NCBI RefSeq assembly: GCF_950295315.1
Contig: NC_080168.1
Span: forward strand, 3,243,074-3,307,073
Length of the DNA stretch: 64,000 nt
Source of the DNA: Erinaceus europaeus
Lineage: Eukaryota; Chordata; Mammalia; Eulipotyphla; Erinaceidae
Reading direction: 5' to 3'
The notes below the pieces were generated by a model that did not search any database, was not told the origin of the DNA, and saw nothing but the letters and a program-made list of their open reading frames with translations. The position numbers and the translations under genes are program-made. This document shows positions 1 through 11,655 of this stretch, in pieces (the stretch's first letter is position 1; each line of letters starts with the position of its first letter).

Positions 1-112
1 TGCTCTAATTTTTCTCTCTGTGTCTCTCTCTCTGCATTTCTCTCAAAAATAAAATAAAAAGGAGTAACACCAGGAAATACATAAATAAACAAACAAATAA
101 ATAAATAAATGA
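1..112 (+). mobile_element. 3' tail of a tRNA-derived SINE
   Basis: CT-rich stretch followed by CTCAAAAATAAAATAAAAA and an AAAT-rich tail, the usual 3' end of SINE-B/C type elements. The head lies left of the window. Confidence 0.6.
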
Positions 113-184
113 AAAGTCCCAGTGAGAGTTTGAGATGGTACCACTATGCTTGTATCTTTGGATCTCACCCTGTGGCTTTGAGCA

Positions 185-328
185 AGCTTATTTAAATAGA
201 GAGAGACAGAAGGAGGAAAGGAACAAATACCAAAGCTTTGAAGTTCCCCTAGTGCAGTGTGGGCCAAGCTCAAACTTAACTCATATGCATGAATAAGCAG
301 GCACCCTCCTAGGTGAGCCCTCTTGCCT
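185..328 (-). mobile_element. SINE-C, minus strand
   Basis: Reads inverted as a head GGGTGCCTGC, then a B-box-like stretch and a GA-rich (inverted CT-rich) body. On the + strand it ends with GCAGGCACCCTCCTAGGTGAGC, the inverted SINE-C head. Diverged, no clear target duplication. Confidence 0.6.
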
Positions 329-878
329 AATCTTGACTGTTGGTTTCAACAGTCACCTTAAATCAACATGGTAACCAGTGAGGTCACGATAGGACCATGT
401 CTGAATATTTCCCGTAAGATGATAATCCTATTTATCTTTAAGGTAACTTTGTTGTTCCCTAGTGTGATTATTCTTTTCAAATGACTTTTTGGTTGTTCTT
501 AGAAGGTCTTAGGTTAATGGATTCCTAAGATGTTATCAGAATAGTAATAAAGCAAATATACACAATTATGTTGACCTGTGTTACTAGTAAGTTGGTTGTA
601 TAAAAGCAACAGAACAGTTCCAGTATTACAATTTTCTTCCTATACAGTGAATAGATAAACATGTTTTGTATATGTTTAGGTCATATTATGTAAGTGAGAT
701 ATTATTTCAATATAAATGACTTTTCCTTACTGGACTAAAATTTTTGGAAATATAAATGTAAGAGCATATATTTCCACTAAGAGTTAAAAGAAAGCAGTAG
801 ATAAATATGTTATAGGAAGGAGTCATCAGAAATTTGGGGTGAGTTGTTACATTATGTAGATTGTAATATAATGGTTTC

Positions 879-880
<2 letters not shown>
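329..880. other. AT-rich DNA without recognised features
   Basis: No frame of note, no repeat I recognise, no CpG cluster. Confidence 0.5.

Positions 881-922
<42 letters not shown>
881..922. repeat. (GT)21 microsatellite
   Basis: Uninterrupted GT dinucleotides, likely polymorphic. It creates a spurious minus-strand poly-TH reading frame. Confidence 0.97.
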
Positions 923-923
<1 letters not shown>

Positions 924-1730
924 GGGGAGATGGTCAAGTAAGATTAGACAATGACATTTTCCAAGCAAGTCAGAATCATAAAAACTTCCTTAGATTCTTC
1001 AATATTGGATAATGTTTTCAAATAAGGAGAAATAACAAGTGAATTCAAGAAGGGATTTGAATATTGTCTCCCAGGTTTCCTTAAAATTCTTAATATCTGA
1101 GCTTATATACTGAATTGTGATTAATTTACTTGACTGCAATGGAATATATTAGTAAGATGAAATTATTTTAGTGTAATATAATTAATAGAAATTTACCTAT
1201 TGTTTAATAATCAAATTAATATATATATATATTTAAATGATTGAAGTTTTCTGACTGAAAGAAGTTTGAGGAATTCACTGGAATTCACTGTCTTTGTGTC
1301 CTTCTCTTTTATCCAGAGCTCAAATTACCACCGTCTTTCTCTTACAACTACAGACCCAGGGAATTCATTTTCTTTGGATTCATTAGAGACTCCCCACTCT
1401 GCCAAAATCAATGCATTCTTTCTGTTCTTTTTAACAATTGGTGTCTATGGGGAGTTTGACACAGCAGACTGTGTTCAACCTGAAAGTTTCTTATACTTAA
1501 TTTATCTGAAATCACTCTTTGGTGGTTTCTTCATAGTGTTCAAATTACTTATTTCCAGTTTGCCATACTATTTGCTTGTTCTGAAAGTAACCTTTTTATT
1601 TTATGTACCCCAAACTCATTGTCAGTTCTCCCTTACTGCCACCCCAAAAGATCACTAAGAACTTTGGCAGTTCCAAGATCTAGCCATCAATCACAGTAGT
1701 GACAATACAAGTCTCTATATTGTGTGGACT
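923..1730. other. AT-rich DNA without recognised features
   Basis: Includes a 130-codon open frame at 1266-1658. Its hydrophobic, F/L/S-rich translation has no motif I recognise and looks like chance in T-rich DNA. Short (TA)n near 1220. Confidence 0.45.
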
Positions 1731-1744
1731 TGTACTTGCTTCTT

Positions 1745-2095
1745 TTTTTTTTTTTTCTCCAGGGTTATTGCTGGGCTCGGTGCCTGCACCATGAATCCAC
1801 CGCTCCTGGAGGCAATTTTTCCCCCTTTTTGTTGCCCTAGTTATTGCAGCCTCATTGCTGTCATTATTGCCATTGTTGACGTTGCGTTGTTGTTGGATAG
1901 GACAGAGAGAAATGGAGAGAGGAGGGGAAGACAGAGAGAGAGGGGAGAGAAAGATAGACACCTTCAGACCTGCTTCACCACCCGTGAAGCGACTCCCCTG
2001 CAGGTGGGGAGCCGGGGCCTAGAACTGGGATCCTTACGCTGGTCCCTGTGCTTTGCGCCACATGCGCTTAACCCACTGCGCCACCGCCCGACTCC
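1745..2095 (-). mobile_element. Long SINE-A, full length, perfect 14-bp TSD
   Basis: Poly(T) at the left end is the inverted A tail. The inverted long 3' module (CTCCAGGGTTATTGCTGGGC), CT-rich body, B box and tRNA-like head follow, ending GCGCCACCGCCCGACTCC. The duplication TGTACTTGCTTCTT flanks it at 1731-1744 and 2096-2109 without mismatch, so insertion is fairly recent. The inverted A box reads TGGCGCAGTGG, matching the pol III A-box consensus. Confidence 0.95.
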
Positions 2096-2109
2096 TGTAC
2101 TTGCTTCTT

Positions 2110-2603
2110 GTGCTTGTCTGTTACTCTTCTGTTTACTGCTCATATTCTCTATGTGTGCAGCTTAAGGTCTTCAGGAAACTCTTTCTGCAATTCTTCCCAC
2201 TCATGTTCCTTTGTCAACCAAACAAAATCCCACAGGTCACTCAGTCACTCCAAAAAATAAAGGCAACTGGTGTTTACCTCTGACTCTCCTTCCTCCTTGA
2301 CTCACCATACCAACATGGGTGTCCATTTCTGTCAAGTCCACATTCTACCATGGCATTCAAAGACATTTGCTCCCATTTCTCTCCCTATAACATTGTATCT
2401 CAGTCCTGCTTTCTCTTTTACCTGTGTTGGAGTCTTCAGGTCTATGAGAATCACTGCCTCTGTGATATTTTCTGTCCTTTATCTCTTACTCTTTCTATTC
2501 AGCATCCACATTTTGTTTAGAGGAATTCAGAAGATACGCTATGCAGATCATATGATTTACTGGCTTCACTTCACTAAATTGGTTCTCAATCACTGAAGAG
2601 CTT
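2110..2603. other. Unique DNA left of L1-1
   Basis: Pyrimidine-rich; continues at 9263 on the other side of L1-1. No gene signal. Confidence 0.4.
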
Positions 2604-3364
2604 AAAATCAGATCTCAAGGGGGATAGGAAGCAGCAACAGCTGTGTTTCTCTCCTCTCTTCTCCCAGGTCAACTAGGAATACCAAAGGAAACCACCTGGG
2701 ACTACAACAAGACAGCACTAGAATGACTTCAGGAACCCACCAAATAACCTGTGAGTGCAAACATGTGTGGCTCGTGGACAGAGGAGCCTAGGGAGAGATT
2801 AAATGACTGGTAACAGTCCGGCAGTCACACCACCTCCAGTCTGTTTCATCAACAATAAGATAGCTGAAGGGAGGAGAGGACTCCCCTAAGACTCACCAAA
2901 TGCAACTGTGAGTCTCCGTTGCTACTGCCCTCAGAATCTGGAGCAGCCTGGGAGGGAGGCCCTGTGCTGACACCAGGGGACAGAGAACTAATGAAGAAAC
3001 TCAGGAGAAGATCTATACCTCCGTGGTCTGGCAGTGGGGCTGTGGGAGTCTCTTTTCATAACCACTGGATTATCTCTGCCCCGCCCTGCTTTATCTCTTA
3101 GTCAGGAGTGAGTGATTAATCTAAAAAGCCTACTTACAGTTTAAAAGCCCTGAGGCTCCCATAGCTTACAGGGAAGAAAAAGAACAAAAGAGGCTTTTAA
3201 GCCATTGAGCTCCAACTCAGGGATTAAAATAATATTGAAACAACTGTCAGTTTCCACAACTGTGAACCCTTTAATTACCTTACTTAGACACAAGTCAATC
3301 CAGGCAAGAGTGATCAGCAATTTGAAAAGTACTGAGAGAGGGACCTAATAACATACTACATAAA

Positions 3365-4340
3365 ATGGTTAATCCAACAAGAAGAAATATTGTAGAAATG
3401 AACCGGACAAGAGTCCAGCAAGAAGCCCTCCAAAGGTTGAAGCACAAAATAGTGTGGTCAACATTCAAACACTAGTAAAGGAGATAATCACAGGAGTGAG
3501 TAAAGAGTTTGAAAGAATTGTCATCAGAAATGGAGAAGCAATAAATGAGACCCAGGAAGAAAACACTAATTATCTCTAGGTTATTAGAGAGCTAAAGTAG
3601 CTGACCTAAGAATACAAAATGCTGAACAAGCTAAAAGAGTATCAGAACAGAGTAACAAATTAGATGAACTCCAGAAAACAGTTGAGGGGAGAGAGAATAG
3701 AATAAATGAGGCTGAAGATTGAATTAGCAGATCAAGGACAAATTAGAGACAACAACAACAAAACAGTAAGAGATCTCAAAAAGAGATTAAGAGATACTGA
3801 AAACAACAACAGAAACCTATGGGATGACTTCAAGAGAAATAATATACACATTATTGGCTTACCAGAGGAAGAAAGAGAGGGAGGGGAAGAAAGCATTCTT
3901 CAGGACATAATAGCTGAGAACTTCTCTAGTCTAGACAACATAAATACATACAGGTGAAGGAAGCCCAGAGGGTCCCAAACAGAATTAACCCAGACTTAAA
4001 GACACCAAGACACATTATATTTAGAATGGAAAGGAATAAGGATAAAGAAAGGATCCTGAAGGCTGCAAGAGGATAACAAAGAGTCACCTACAGAGGAAAA
4101 CCCATAAGATTAGTAGCAGCAGACTTCTCCATACAAACACTACAGGCCAGAAGAGAATGGCAAGATATCTATCCAGTGTTCAATGAGGAAGGCTTTCAAC
4201 CAAGACTACAGTATCCTGCTAGACAGTCATTCAGACTAGGTGGAGGCATAAAAACCTTCTTAGACAAGCAACAGTTGAAAGATGAACTATCACCAAGCCT
4301 GCCTTCTAAGAAGTTCTTAAATTTCTCCTATAGACAGACA
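3365..4340 (+). pseudogene. L1 ORF1 relic (RNA-binding chaperone ORF1p)
   Basis: ORF1p is the nucleic-acid chaperone that packs L1 RNA. The translated pieces show an N-terminal region broken by stops near 3580-3600, a coiled-coil/RRM segment with NNIHIIGLPEEE at about 3835-3870, and a C-terminal domain with KTPRHIIFRMERN, KPIRLVAADFSIQTLQARRE and QPRLQYPARQSF, all typical of mammalian ORF1p. A stop interrupts the C-terminal domain near 4074. The start chosen is the ATG at 3365 after a 5' UTR of about 750 bp. It runs in the same frame toward ORF2 with no clear stop, probably from decay. Confidence 0.9.
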
Positions 4341-4385
4341 ACCATAAATATGTCATACATCAGAATACTCCAAAAATCTACAAGA

Positions 4386-7300
4386 ATGGCGTTAAAATAT
4401 CTTCCATCTTTGATATCAATAAATGTCAATGGCCTGAATCCACCTATTGAAAGGCACAGAGTAGGACAATTGATCAGAAAACACAACCCAACAATATACT
4501 GTCTACACGAAAGCCAACTAACTCAACAAGACAAACACATATTCAAAGTGAAAGGATAGAAAACTTTTTTTTAAATTCATAACAAGGAAACATTGACTAA
4601 ACCATAGGATAAGAGGGGGTACAACTCCAAAAATTTCTCACCACCAGAAATCTGTATCCCATCCCCTCCCCTGATAGTTTTCCTATTCTTTATTCCTCTG
4701 GAAGTATGGACCCAAGGTCATTGTGGGATGCAGAAGGTGGAAGGTCTTGCTTCTGTAATTGCTTCCCAGCTGAACATGGGTGTTGACAGGTCGATCCATA
4801 CTCCCAGCCTGTCTCTCTCTTTCCCTACTGGGGAAGGGCTCTGGGGAAGCTGAGCTCCAGGACACACTGGTGGGGTTTTCTGTCCAGGGAAGTCTGGTTG
4901 GCATCATGCTAGCATCTGGAACCTGGTGTCTGAAAAAAAAAGAGAGTTAACATAGAAATCCAAACAATTTTTTTTGACCAATCATGGACCTAAATGCTGG
5001 AATAGCGTAGATTAAGAGTTGGGGGGCCCTCCATTTTGTTGATAGCTAATAGGCACATTTTAGTTATATTCCAAAGGCCCTGTGGCTATACTAGCTTTTT
5101 TTCTTCTTTTTCTTTTTTCACCTGAGCCTGAAATCTGATATGCAGGTTGATCCAAGTTATTGTCCCTGATCCAACTTTCTGGTCCTTTTTTTTAGCCATA
5201 AAAAGATGAAAAACTATCATACAAGTTAATATTCCACAAAAAAGGGCAGAAACAGTTATTCTCATATCTGACATGATAGACTTTATAATAAATAAAATTT
5301 AAAAAGAGAGGGATGGATACTACTTAATGCTCAGGGGATCAGTCAACCAAGAGGACTTAACAATTATTAACATCTTTGCACCCAGTGCAAAATCATCTTA
5401 ATACATCAAATATCTACTGAAAGAGCTACAGAACTATATTAACAGCATCACAGTCATAGTAGGAGACTCCAACACCCCACTCTCTCAACTTGACAGATCA
5501 TCCAGGCAGAAAATCAATAAAGAAATTAGGGATATAAATGAGATAGATAAACTAGAACTATTGGACATTTTCATTGTCGTTCATCCCAGGAAATTGGAAT
5601 ATATATAATATTCAAGTCCATATGAGTCATTCTCATGGATAGACCATATGTTAGGCCACAGAGACAGCATCAGCAAATTCAAGAGCATTGAAATCATCCC
5701 AAGCATCTTCTCAGACCACAGTGGAATTAAACTAACACTTAACAATCAACCAAAGATTATCAATAGTACTAAAATGTGGAAGCTCAACTGTGCACTACTT
5801 AACAACTACTGGGTCAAAGAGGAAATAAAGTAAGAAATCAAAATATTTCCAGAAATCAATTAAAATGAAGACACAAGTTATCAAAATATTTTGTACAGAG
5901 CTAAGGCAGTACTGAGAGGGAAGTTCGTAGTCATACAAGCACATATTAGGAAATAAGAAAAAGCACAAATAAACAGCCTGATTGCACATCTTAAAGACCT
6001 ACAAGAAGAACAACAAAGGAACTCTAAAGGAACCAGAAGGATTGAAATAATTAAAGTTAGTGCAGAAATAAATGACATTGAAAATAAGAAAATCATACAA
6101 AATATCAACGAAAGTAAATGTTGGTTCTTGAAAGAGTGAACAAACTCGAAAAACATTTAGCCAGACTCACAAAACAAAAAAGGGAGAAGACCTAAATGAA
6201 TCAGATCATAAATGAAAAAGAAGATATCACAACAGATAATGCAGAAATTCAGCATCTCATGTGAGACTTCTATGAACAACTATATGCCACCAAGCTAGAG
6301 AACCTGGAAGAAATGGATAATTTACTAGATACCTACAAACTTCCAAAATTAAGTAAAGAGGAACTAGATAACATGAACAGGCCCATCACAGCTAATGAAA
6401 TTGAAACAGTTATCAAAAATCTTTCCAAGACTAGAAATCTTGGGCCAGATGGTTTTACAAATGAATTCTACAAAACCTTCATGGAAGAGTTAAAATCTTA
6501 CTTTTAAAAGTTGTCCAGAAGATTGAAGATACTGGAATACTCCTTTCCAGCTTTTATGAAGCCAACATCACTTTGATACCAAAAGCAGACAGGGACACAA
6601 CCAAAAAAGAAAACTACAGACCAATATCTCTGCTGCACATAGATGCTAAAATATTGAAAAAATTCCAGCCAACCGGATACAGCAGTATATTAAAAAGATT
6701 GTTCATCATGACCAAGTGGGGTTTATCCTGGGGATGCAAGGTTCATTTAATATATGTAAATCAATCAATATGATCCACCACATCAATAAAAGCAAGACCA
6801 AAAACCACATGGTCATATCAATAGATGTAGAGAATGCCTTTGAGGAAATACAACATCTTTTTATGATCAAAACACTACAAAGAATTGGAATAGATGGAAA
6901 ATTCTTGAAGATAGCGGAGTCTATATATAAGAAACCTACAGCCAACATAATACTTAATAGTGAAAAACTGGAAGCATTTCCCCTCATATTAGGCACTAGA
7001 CAGGGCTCCCTACTATCACCATTACTATTCAACATAGTGTTGGAAGTTCTTGCCATAGCAATCAGACAGGAGCAAGGAATTAAAGGGATACAGATTGGAA
7101 GAGAAGAAGTCAAACTCTCCCATGTTGCAGACAACATGATAGTATACATAGAAAAACCTAAGGAATTCATCAAGAAGCTTTTGGAAATCATCAGGCAATA
7201 CAGTAAGATGTCAGGCTATGCAAGACTTGTATACTGAAAATTGTGAGTCACTACTCAAGGAAACTGAAAAAGACACAAAGAAGTGGAAACATATTCCATG

Positions 7301-8685
7301 TTCATGGGTTGGAAGAATTAACATCATCATAATGAATACTACCCAGAGTCATCTGCAAATTTAATGCTAACCCCATCAAAATCCTAAAGACATTTTATAA
7401 ATGTTTATCTGGAACCAGAAAATACCTAGAATTGCCAAAACAATCTTGAGAAGAAAGAATAGAACTGGAGGCATCACTCTCCCAGATCTCAAATTGTATT
7501 ATAGGGCCGTTGTCATTAAAACTGCTTGGTAATGGAACATTAATAGACACACTGACCAGTGGAATAAAATTGAGAGTCCAGAAGTAAGTTGCCACACCTA
7601 TGGATATCTAATCTTTGACAAATGTGCCCAGACTATTAAATGGGGAAATCAGAGTCTCTTCAACAAATGGTGTTGGAAACAATGGGTTGAAACATGCAGA
7701 AGAATGAAACTGACCTACATTTCACCAAATACAAAAGTCAATTTCAAGTGGATCACAAGGACTTGAATGTTAGACCAGAAATTATCATATACTTAGAGGA
7801 AAATATTGGCAGAACTCTATTCTGCATAAATTTTAAATACTTCAATGGAACAAATACAATTACAAAGAAGACTAAAGCAAATATAAACCTATGGGATTAC
7901 ATCAAATTATAAAGTTTCTCCGCATCAAAAGAAACCACTACCCAAACCAAGAGACTCCTCACAGAATGGGTGAAGATCTTTAGATGTCAGACATCAGAGA
8001 AGAGGCTAATAACCAAAATATATAAAGATATTGCCAAACTCAACAACAAGATAACAACCCCATCTGAAAATGGGGAGAGGACACGGACAGAATATTCACC
8101 ACAGAAGAGATGCACAAGGCTGCAAAACACATGAAAAAATGTTCCAAGTCTCTGATTGTCAGAGAAATGCAAATCAAGACAACAATGAGATACCACTTCA
8201 CTCCTGTGAGAATGTCAAACATGAGAAAAGGTAGCAGCAGCAAATACTAGAGAGGTTGTGGGTCAAAGGAACCTTCCTGCATTCTTGGTGGGAATGTCAA
8301 TTGGTCCAACCTCTGTAGAGAACAGTCTGGAGAACTCTCAGAAGGCTAGAAATGGACCTACATTATGATCCTGCAATTCCTCTCCTGGGGATATATCCTA
8401 AGGAACCCAACACACCCATCCAAAAAGATCTGTGTACGTATGTGTTCTTAGCAACACAGTTTATAACAGCCAAAACCTGGAAGCAGCCCAGGTGTCCAGA
8501 AACAGATGAGTGTCTGAGCAAGTTGTGGTATGTATACACAATGGAATACTACTGAGCTATAAAAAAATGGTGACTTCACCATTTTCAGCTGATCTTGGAT
8601 GGAGCTTGAAATAATCAGTCTAAGTGAAATAAGTTAGAAACAGAAGGGTGAATATGGGATGATCTCACTCTCAGGCAGAAGTTGA
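4386..8685 (+). pseudogene. L1 ORF2 relic (endonuclease/reverse transcriptase)
   Basis: ORF2p nicks target DNA and reverse-transcribes L1 RNA there. Seen in order: endonuclease N-terminus (SLISINVNGLNPPIERHRVG from about 4407); X insertion at 4565-5197; endonuclease remainder with an SDHSGIKL motif near 5720; RT region with [29 protein letters not shown] and [17 protein letters not shown]; and a C-terminal stretch [13 protein letters not shown] near 8370. The catalytic FADD box reads VADN (near 7125), so the RT is dead regardless of frameshifts. A roughly 150-bp gap follows at 7220. Ends at TGA 8683-8685, matching L1-2. Confidence 0.93.
4565..5197 (-). mobile_element. Retroposon X nested in L1-1 ORF2
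   Basis: Splits the L1 endonuclease frame between KVKG and a resumed KTIIQVNIPQK segment. Inverted poly(A) is the T-run at 4565-4572. The core (inverted GAAGCAATTACAGAAGC, AACATGGGTGTTGACAGGTC, TGCAGAAGGTGGAAGG) matches copies at 16.5, 44.4 and 56.5 kb. Flanks AAAGGATAGAAAAC and AAAAAGATGAAAAAC look like diverged copies of one L1 target. 5'-truncated compared with the 0.9 kb form. Confidence 0.85.
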
Positions 8686-8852
8686 AAAACAAGATCAGAA
8701 GAGCAAACACAAGTAGAACCTGAACTGGAATTGGTGTATTGCACCAAAGTAAAAGACTGTGGGGTGAGTGTGTGTGTGGGGGGGAATACAGGTACAAAAA
8801 GGATGACACAGGACCTAGTGGGGCTTGTATTGTTTTATAAAAACTGGGAAAT

Positions 8853-9168
8853 TCTTGGGCATTACGTCCTGCTCCATAGTTGATACTATGGTCTATTTAC
8901 ATAATCATTGTTTTGCCTGAAACCCGCCCTGCCTGCAGGGTATTGGTTGATCCCATTGCTTAGAACCTTCGAAACAGTTGCTATGAAAGCTTTCTGTGTT
9001 CACACTCTTTTCTTTTCTCCACCCCCTCTCCTAGCCATTTCCTTTTCCCAATTGCCACTTCCGGTTAAATATATATGCATTGTCTCTGATCAATAAAGGC
9101 ATTGCATTGCGTTCCTGCTCAGCCACCAGTTCCTGGTCTCTTCTCTCTTCAGCAACGCTAGCCTGGCA
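8853..9168 (+). mobile_element. Solo LTR of an endogenous retrovirus, in the L1-1 3' UTR
   Basis: Flanked by an exact 6-bp duplication GGAAAT at 8847-8852 and 9169-9174, inside L1 3' UTR that is continuous in L1-2. It ends CA, and its first bases TC are probably a mutated TG. AATAAA at 9092-9097 and an upstream TA-rich box suit an LTR promoter/polyadenylation layout. It aligns with the 456-bp LTR at 39.9 kb and lacks about 140 bp of it. No internal retroviral sequence remains, so it arose by LTR-LTR recombination. A 6-bp duplication suggests a class II (beta-like) virus, an inference. Confidence 0.85.
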
Positions 9169-9262
9169 GGAAATGTTATGTATGTACAAACTATTGTATT
9201 TACTGTTGAATGTAAAACATTAATTCCCCAATAAAAGAAATTAAAAAAAAAATCAGATCTCA

Positions 9263-9440
9263 CAAACATTCTGCAACTGTTCACCTTTCATTCTTCCTCA
9301 AGGCCACTCTGTTATATATACGTTATCATTCTTTCCTCATTCCCTCCCATCACCATGCAGTATTTCTATCCTGTACTTCTGTTGCTTGTTCACTCATTGC
9401 CTGGACAACTGTTCCTCTAGCATGCAACTCAAACATATCC
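9263..9440. other. Unique DNA right of L1-1
   Basis: Pyrimidine-rich; the right half of the pre-insertion site. No gene signal. Confidence 0.4.
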
Positions 9441-9444
9441 TTTT

Positions 9445-9960
9445 TACTTATTTTAAATTGATTAGGAATTTCATACTGATTTACAAGCGTATGAGATAAC
9501 AGGACTACAATCCCACATCATTCTCACCATCAGAGTTCTTTCCCCCACATTTCCTCCATTGAAAGGAGAGTACAGCAGTGCTTCCAAGGTTACAGATATG
9601 GATTAATCATCATTTCTACAGCTGTCTATATTTGTATACATTTGCCTCCTTATTCCCATGGCCCTGTCTTCTCTCCCTTCCCAAGTCACCTCTACATTTA
9701 TTATTGTTGCTGAATAGCCTTGTTGTTGTTGTTGTTGTTCCTCTTCTCTCTCTGGGTCCTGATGGAGTTGGAGTTTGGAGTCCCCCTGGTCATCTTCCCC
9801 TAACATTTCTCCCCCTCTGGGAGTATGAACAAAATTTCTTCTTGGGGGGGAGTGCAGAAGGTGGGAGGGCCGGCTCCTGTGATTGCTTCTCCGATGGACA
9901 TGGGCGTTGACAGCTTGATCCATCCCCTTGGCCTGGTCCAGCATCTCCTTTAAGTGAACT
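9445..9960 (-). mobile_element. Retroposon X-related copy
   Basis: Inverted 3' end (TTTGTAAATCAGTATGAAAT type) near 9465-9495, then inverted ACTCTGATGGTGAGAATG and the core GTGCAGAAGGTGGGAGGGC / TGATTGCTTCTCC / GTTGACAGCTTGATCCATCC. Carries a (TTG)n tract at 9719-9739. The left part shares the L1-type 3' UTR design; homology fades right of about 9960. Confidence 0.75.
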
Positions 9961-10317
9961 CTTCTGTGAGCAGCTCTTGTCTTGGCCGTCTCACAGGCTT
10001 GTGCACATGCTACTTTCACTGCGCTTTCCAGAGACACTGCAATGTGAGCATCTACTTACCCGCCCGTTTTTCCCATTAAGCAGCAATCTTAACATTTTTT
10101 CAGATGTGACACATTTCACAGATGACATTCAATAGTGCAACACATTTCCACCGGTATCCCCAATGAGGTAACTATAACTCCACCATCCCGCCTGCCCCCC
10201 TCAGCCCGTGTCAGAAAAGCATATTATAACCACAGTGAGAGTGACAGACAATAATGACCTTAGATCTGTCTGCACACCTCTACATATAAATTAATCTATA
10301 TTCCAGAAGTTATTTAG
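9961..10317. other. Unassigned DNA
   Basis: May hold the 5' part of the neighbouring X copy, but I cannot align it. No gene signal. Confidence 0.35.
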
Positions 10318-10482
10318 AACTTTCAGGCTGGTGTTGAAGGGCTCGGGTTTAAATCCTAGTTTTTTGTTTGTTTTTTTACTTTCCATTTAATGCCCAAACT
10401 CCAAAAGCAAATCACTTAACCCTTATAGAACCCTCTATTTCTCTGTCCAATGAGGATTGCAGTAGTATAATGGAATCACCGG
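10318..10482 (+). mobile_element. MIR fragment
   Basis: GGGTTTAAATCCTAG followed by CAAATCACTTAACCC and CTCTGTCCAATGAGGAT matches the MIR core order (previously known, tRNA-derived ancient SINE). A T-rich insert interrupts it near 10360. Confidence 0.6.
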
Positions 10483-11356
10483 TGTAAATAAAAACGCTGA
10501 TTTACCAATTAATGCGACAGGCTTGGCATGGTAGTGGACAAATGAAGGATTCCCGCTGAATCCTGGCTGCTAGAACTGCTGCTCTGATTACCACAACCAG
10601 GTTATTCATTGTTGCCTCCTGCAGCCAGTCATCCCTGGTCACTTGCTTTCCTTCTACACAAGGTCCACAGGCACACTTTTGTGAAAAGACAAAAATAGCT
10701 ATCTTTAGGAACTCTCTGGACTGCAATTACTCATGAACTTGGTGGGGGGGGGAGGCTTCATCATTGGATAAAATCAGATAAATCGCACAGCGTGGGAGAA
10801 TCAGGTATGCATCCCTCCTCCAGTAGGCATTCCTTCTCCACAGACACACCTGCTACCCCTTGGTAAAGAAGAGGGCACAACGCTTCAGATTTTCTGAGGC
10901 AGAGCTGTTCATAGAGATGGTGGGTGATGAGATCAACTTTGTTCATTTTTAGAAAGAGAAAGCCACTTCACCGGGAGAGACTCCGTTAACTTGAAGGAAG
11001 CCTGATGATTGGAGAGGAAATTCTTTTAAGTGTGAATTGCTCCGAGTACAATATAAACGTTGTCAGTTATGGAATCCCAGCTGTTGTTTTACTGCCTTTA
11101 ATTTCACATTTGTGGCTCAGTATCTGGGAAAGGACTCTGACCTCCAGGAGGGGAAGTCAGGTCGAAACTGTTGTTCTTGTCTCTGCCAAGGTTTTGAATA
11201 GTGTTTAACAAAGTCATTCAAAAAATCAACTTATGTTTCTCCTTATATGGAGTGCTTGGGGCTAAAAGGAGACACTGTAGTGACTTTACTCACCCTCTTA
11301 GATATTGATCTTCTCTGCTCTCTGATGCTGGGACAATAGCAGAGAACTTCCATAGT
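10483..11356. other. Longest high-complexity unique block in the left third
   Basis: No recognisable repeat and balanced base composition. Short open frames (up to 74 codons) have no motif. It could be conserved non-coding DNA; I cannot test that here. Confidence 0.35.
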
Positions 11357-11366
11357 AAGGAATTCA

Positions 11367-11647
11367 AGGTAGTCGGGTGGTAGCGCAGGCGGCGCAAAGC
11401 ACAAGGACCAGCGTTAAGGATCCCAGTTCAAGCCCCCCGGCTCCCCACCTGCAGGGGAGTCTCTTCACAAGCGGTGAAGCAGGTCTGCAGGTGTCTGTCT
11501 TTCTCTCCCCCTCTTTGTCTTCCCCTCCTCTCTCCATTTCTCTCTGTCCTATTCAACAACAAAGACATCAGTAACAACAACAATACCTACAGCAATAAAA
11601 CAACAAGGTCAACAAAAGGGGAAAGATAAAATAAATAAATAAAATAG
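11367..11647 (+). mobile_element. SINE-A
   Basis: Head AGTCGGGTGGTAGCGCAGGC, B box, CT body, tail CAACAACAATA...AATAAATAAATAAAAT. Flanked by GGAATTCA at 11359-11366 and 11648-11655. Confidence 0.93.
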
Positions 11648-11655
11648 GGAATTCA

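Larger units (their letters stand above)
2618..9248 (+). mobile_element. L1-1: near full-length LINE-1 with two nested insertions
   Basis: A target duplication AAAATCAGATCTCA lies at 2604-2617 and 9249-9262, so this is one L1 insertion. Order: 5' UTR (2618-3364), ORF1 relic, ORF2 relic, then a 3' UTR ending CCAATAAAAGAAATTAAAAA. Inside sit a minus-strand retroposon X (4565-5197) and a solo LTR (8853-9168), so the L1 itself is about 5.7 kb. The start lacks the first bases seen in L1-2. About 150 bp of the ORF2 thumb region is deleted near 7220, where L1-2 keeps them. Many stops and frameshifts make it inactive. Confidence 0.95.

Noticed and set aside
1266..1658. 130-codon open frame
   Set aside because: T-rich, F/L/S-biased translation with no domain, start context or neighbours to support a gene; expected by chance in this composition.
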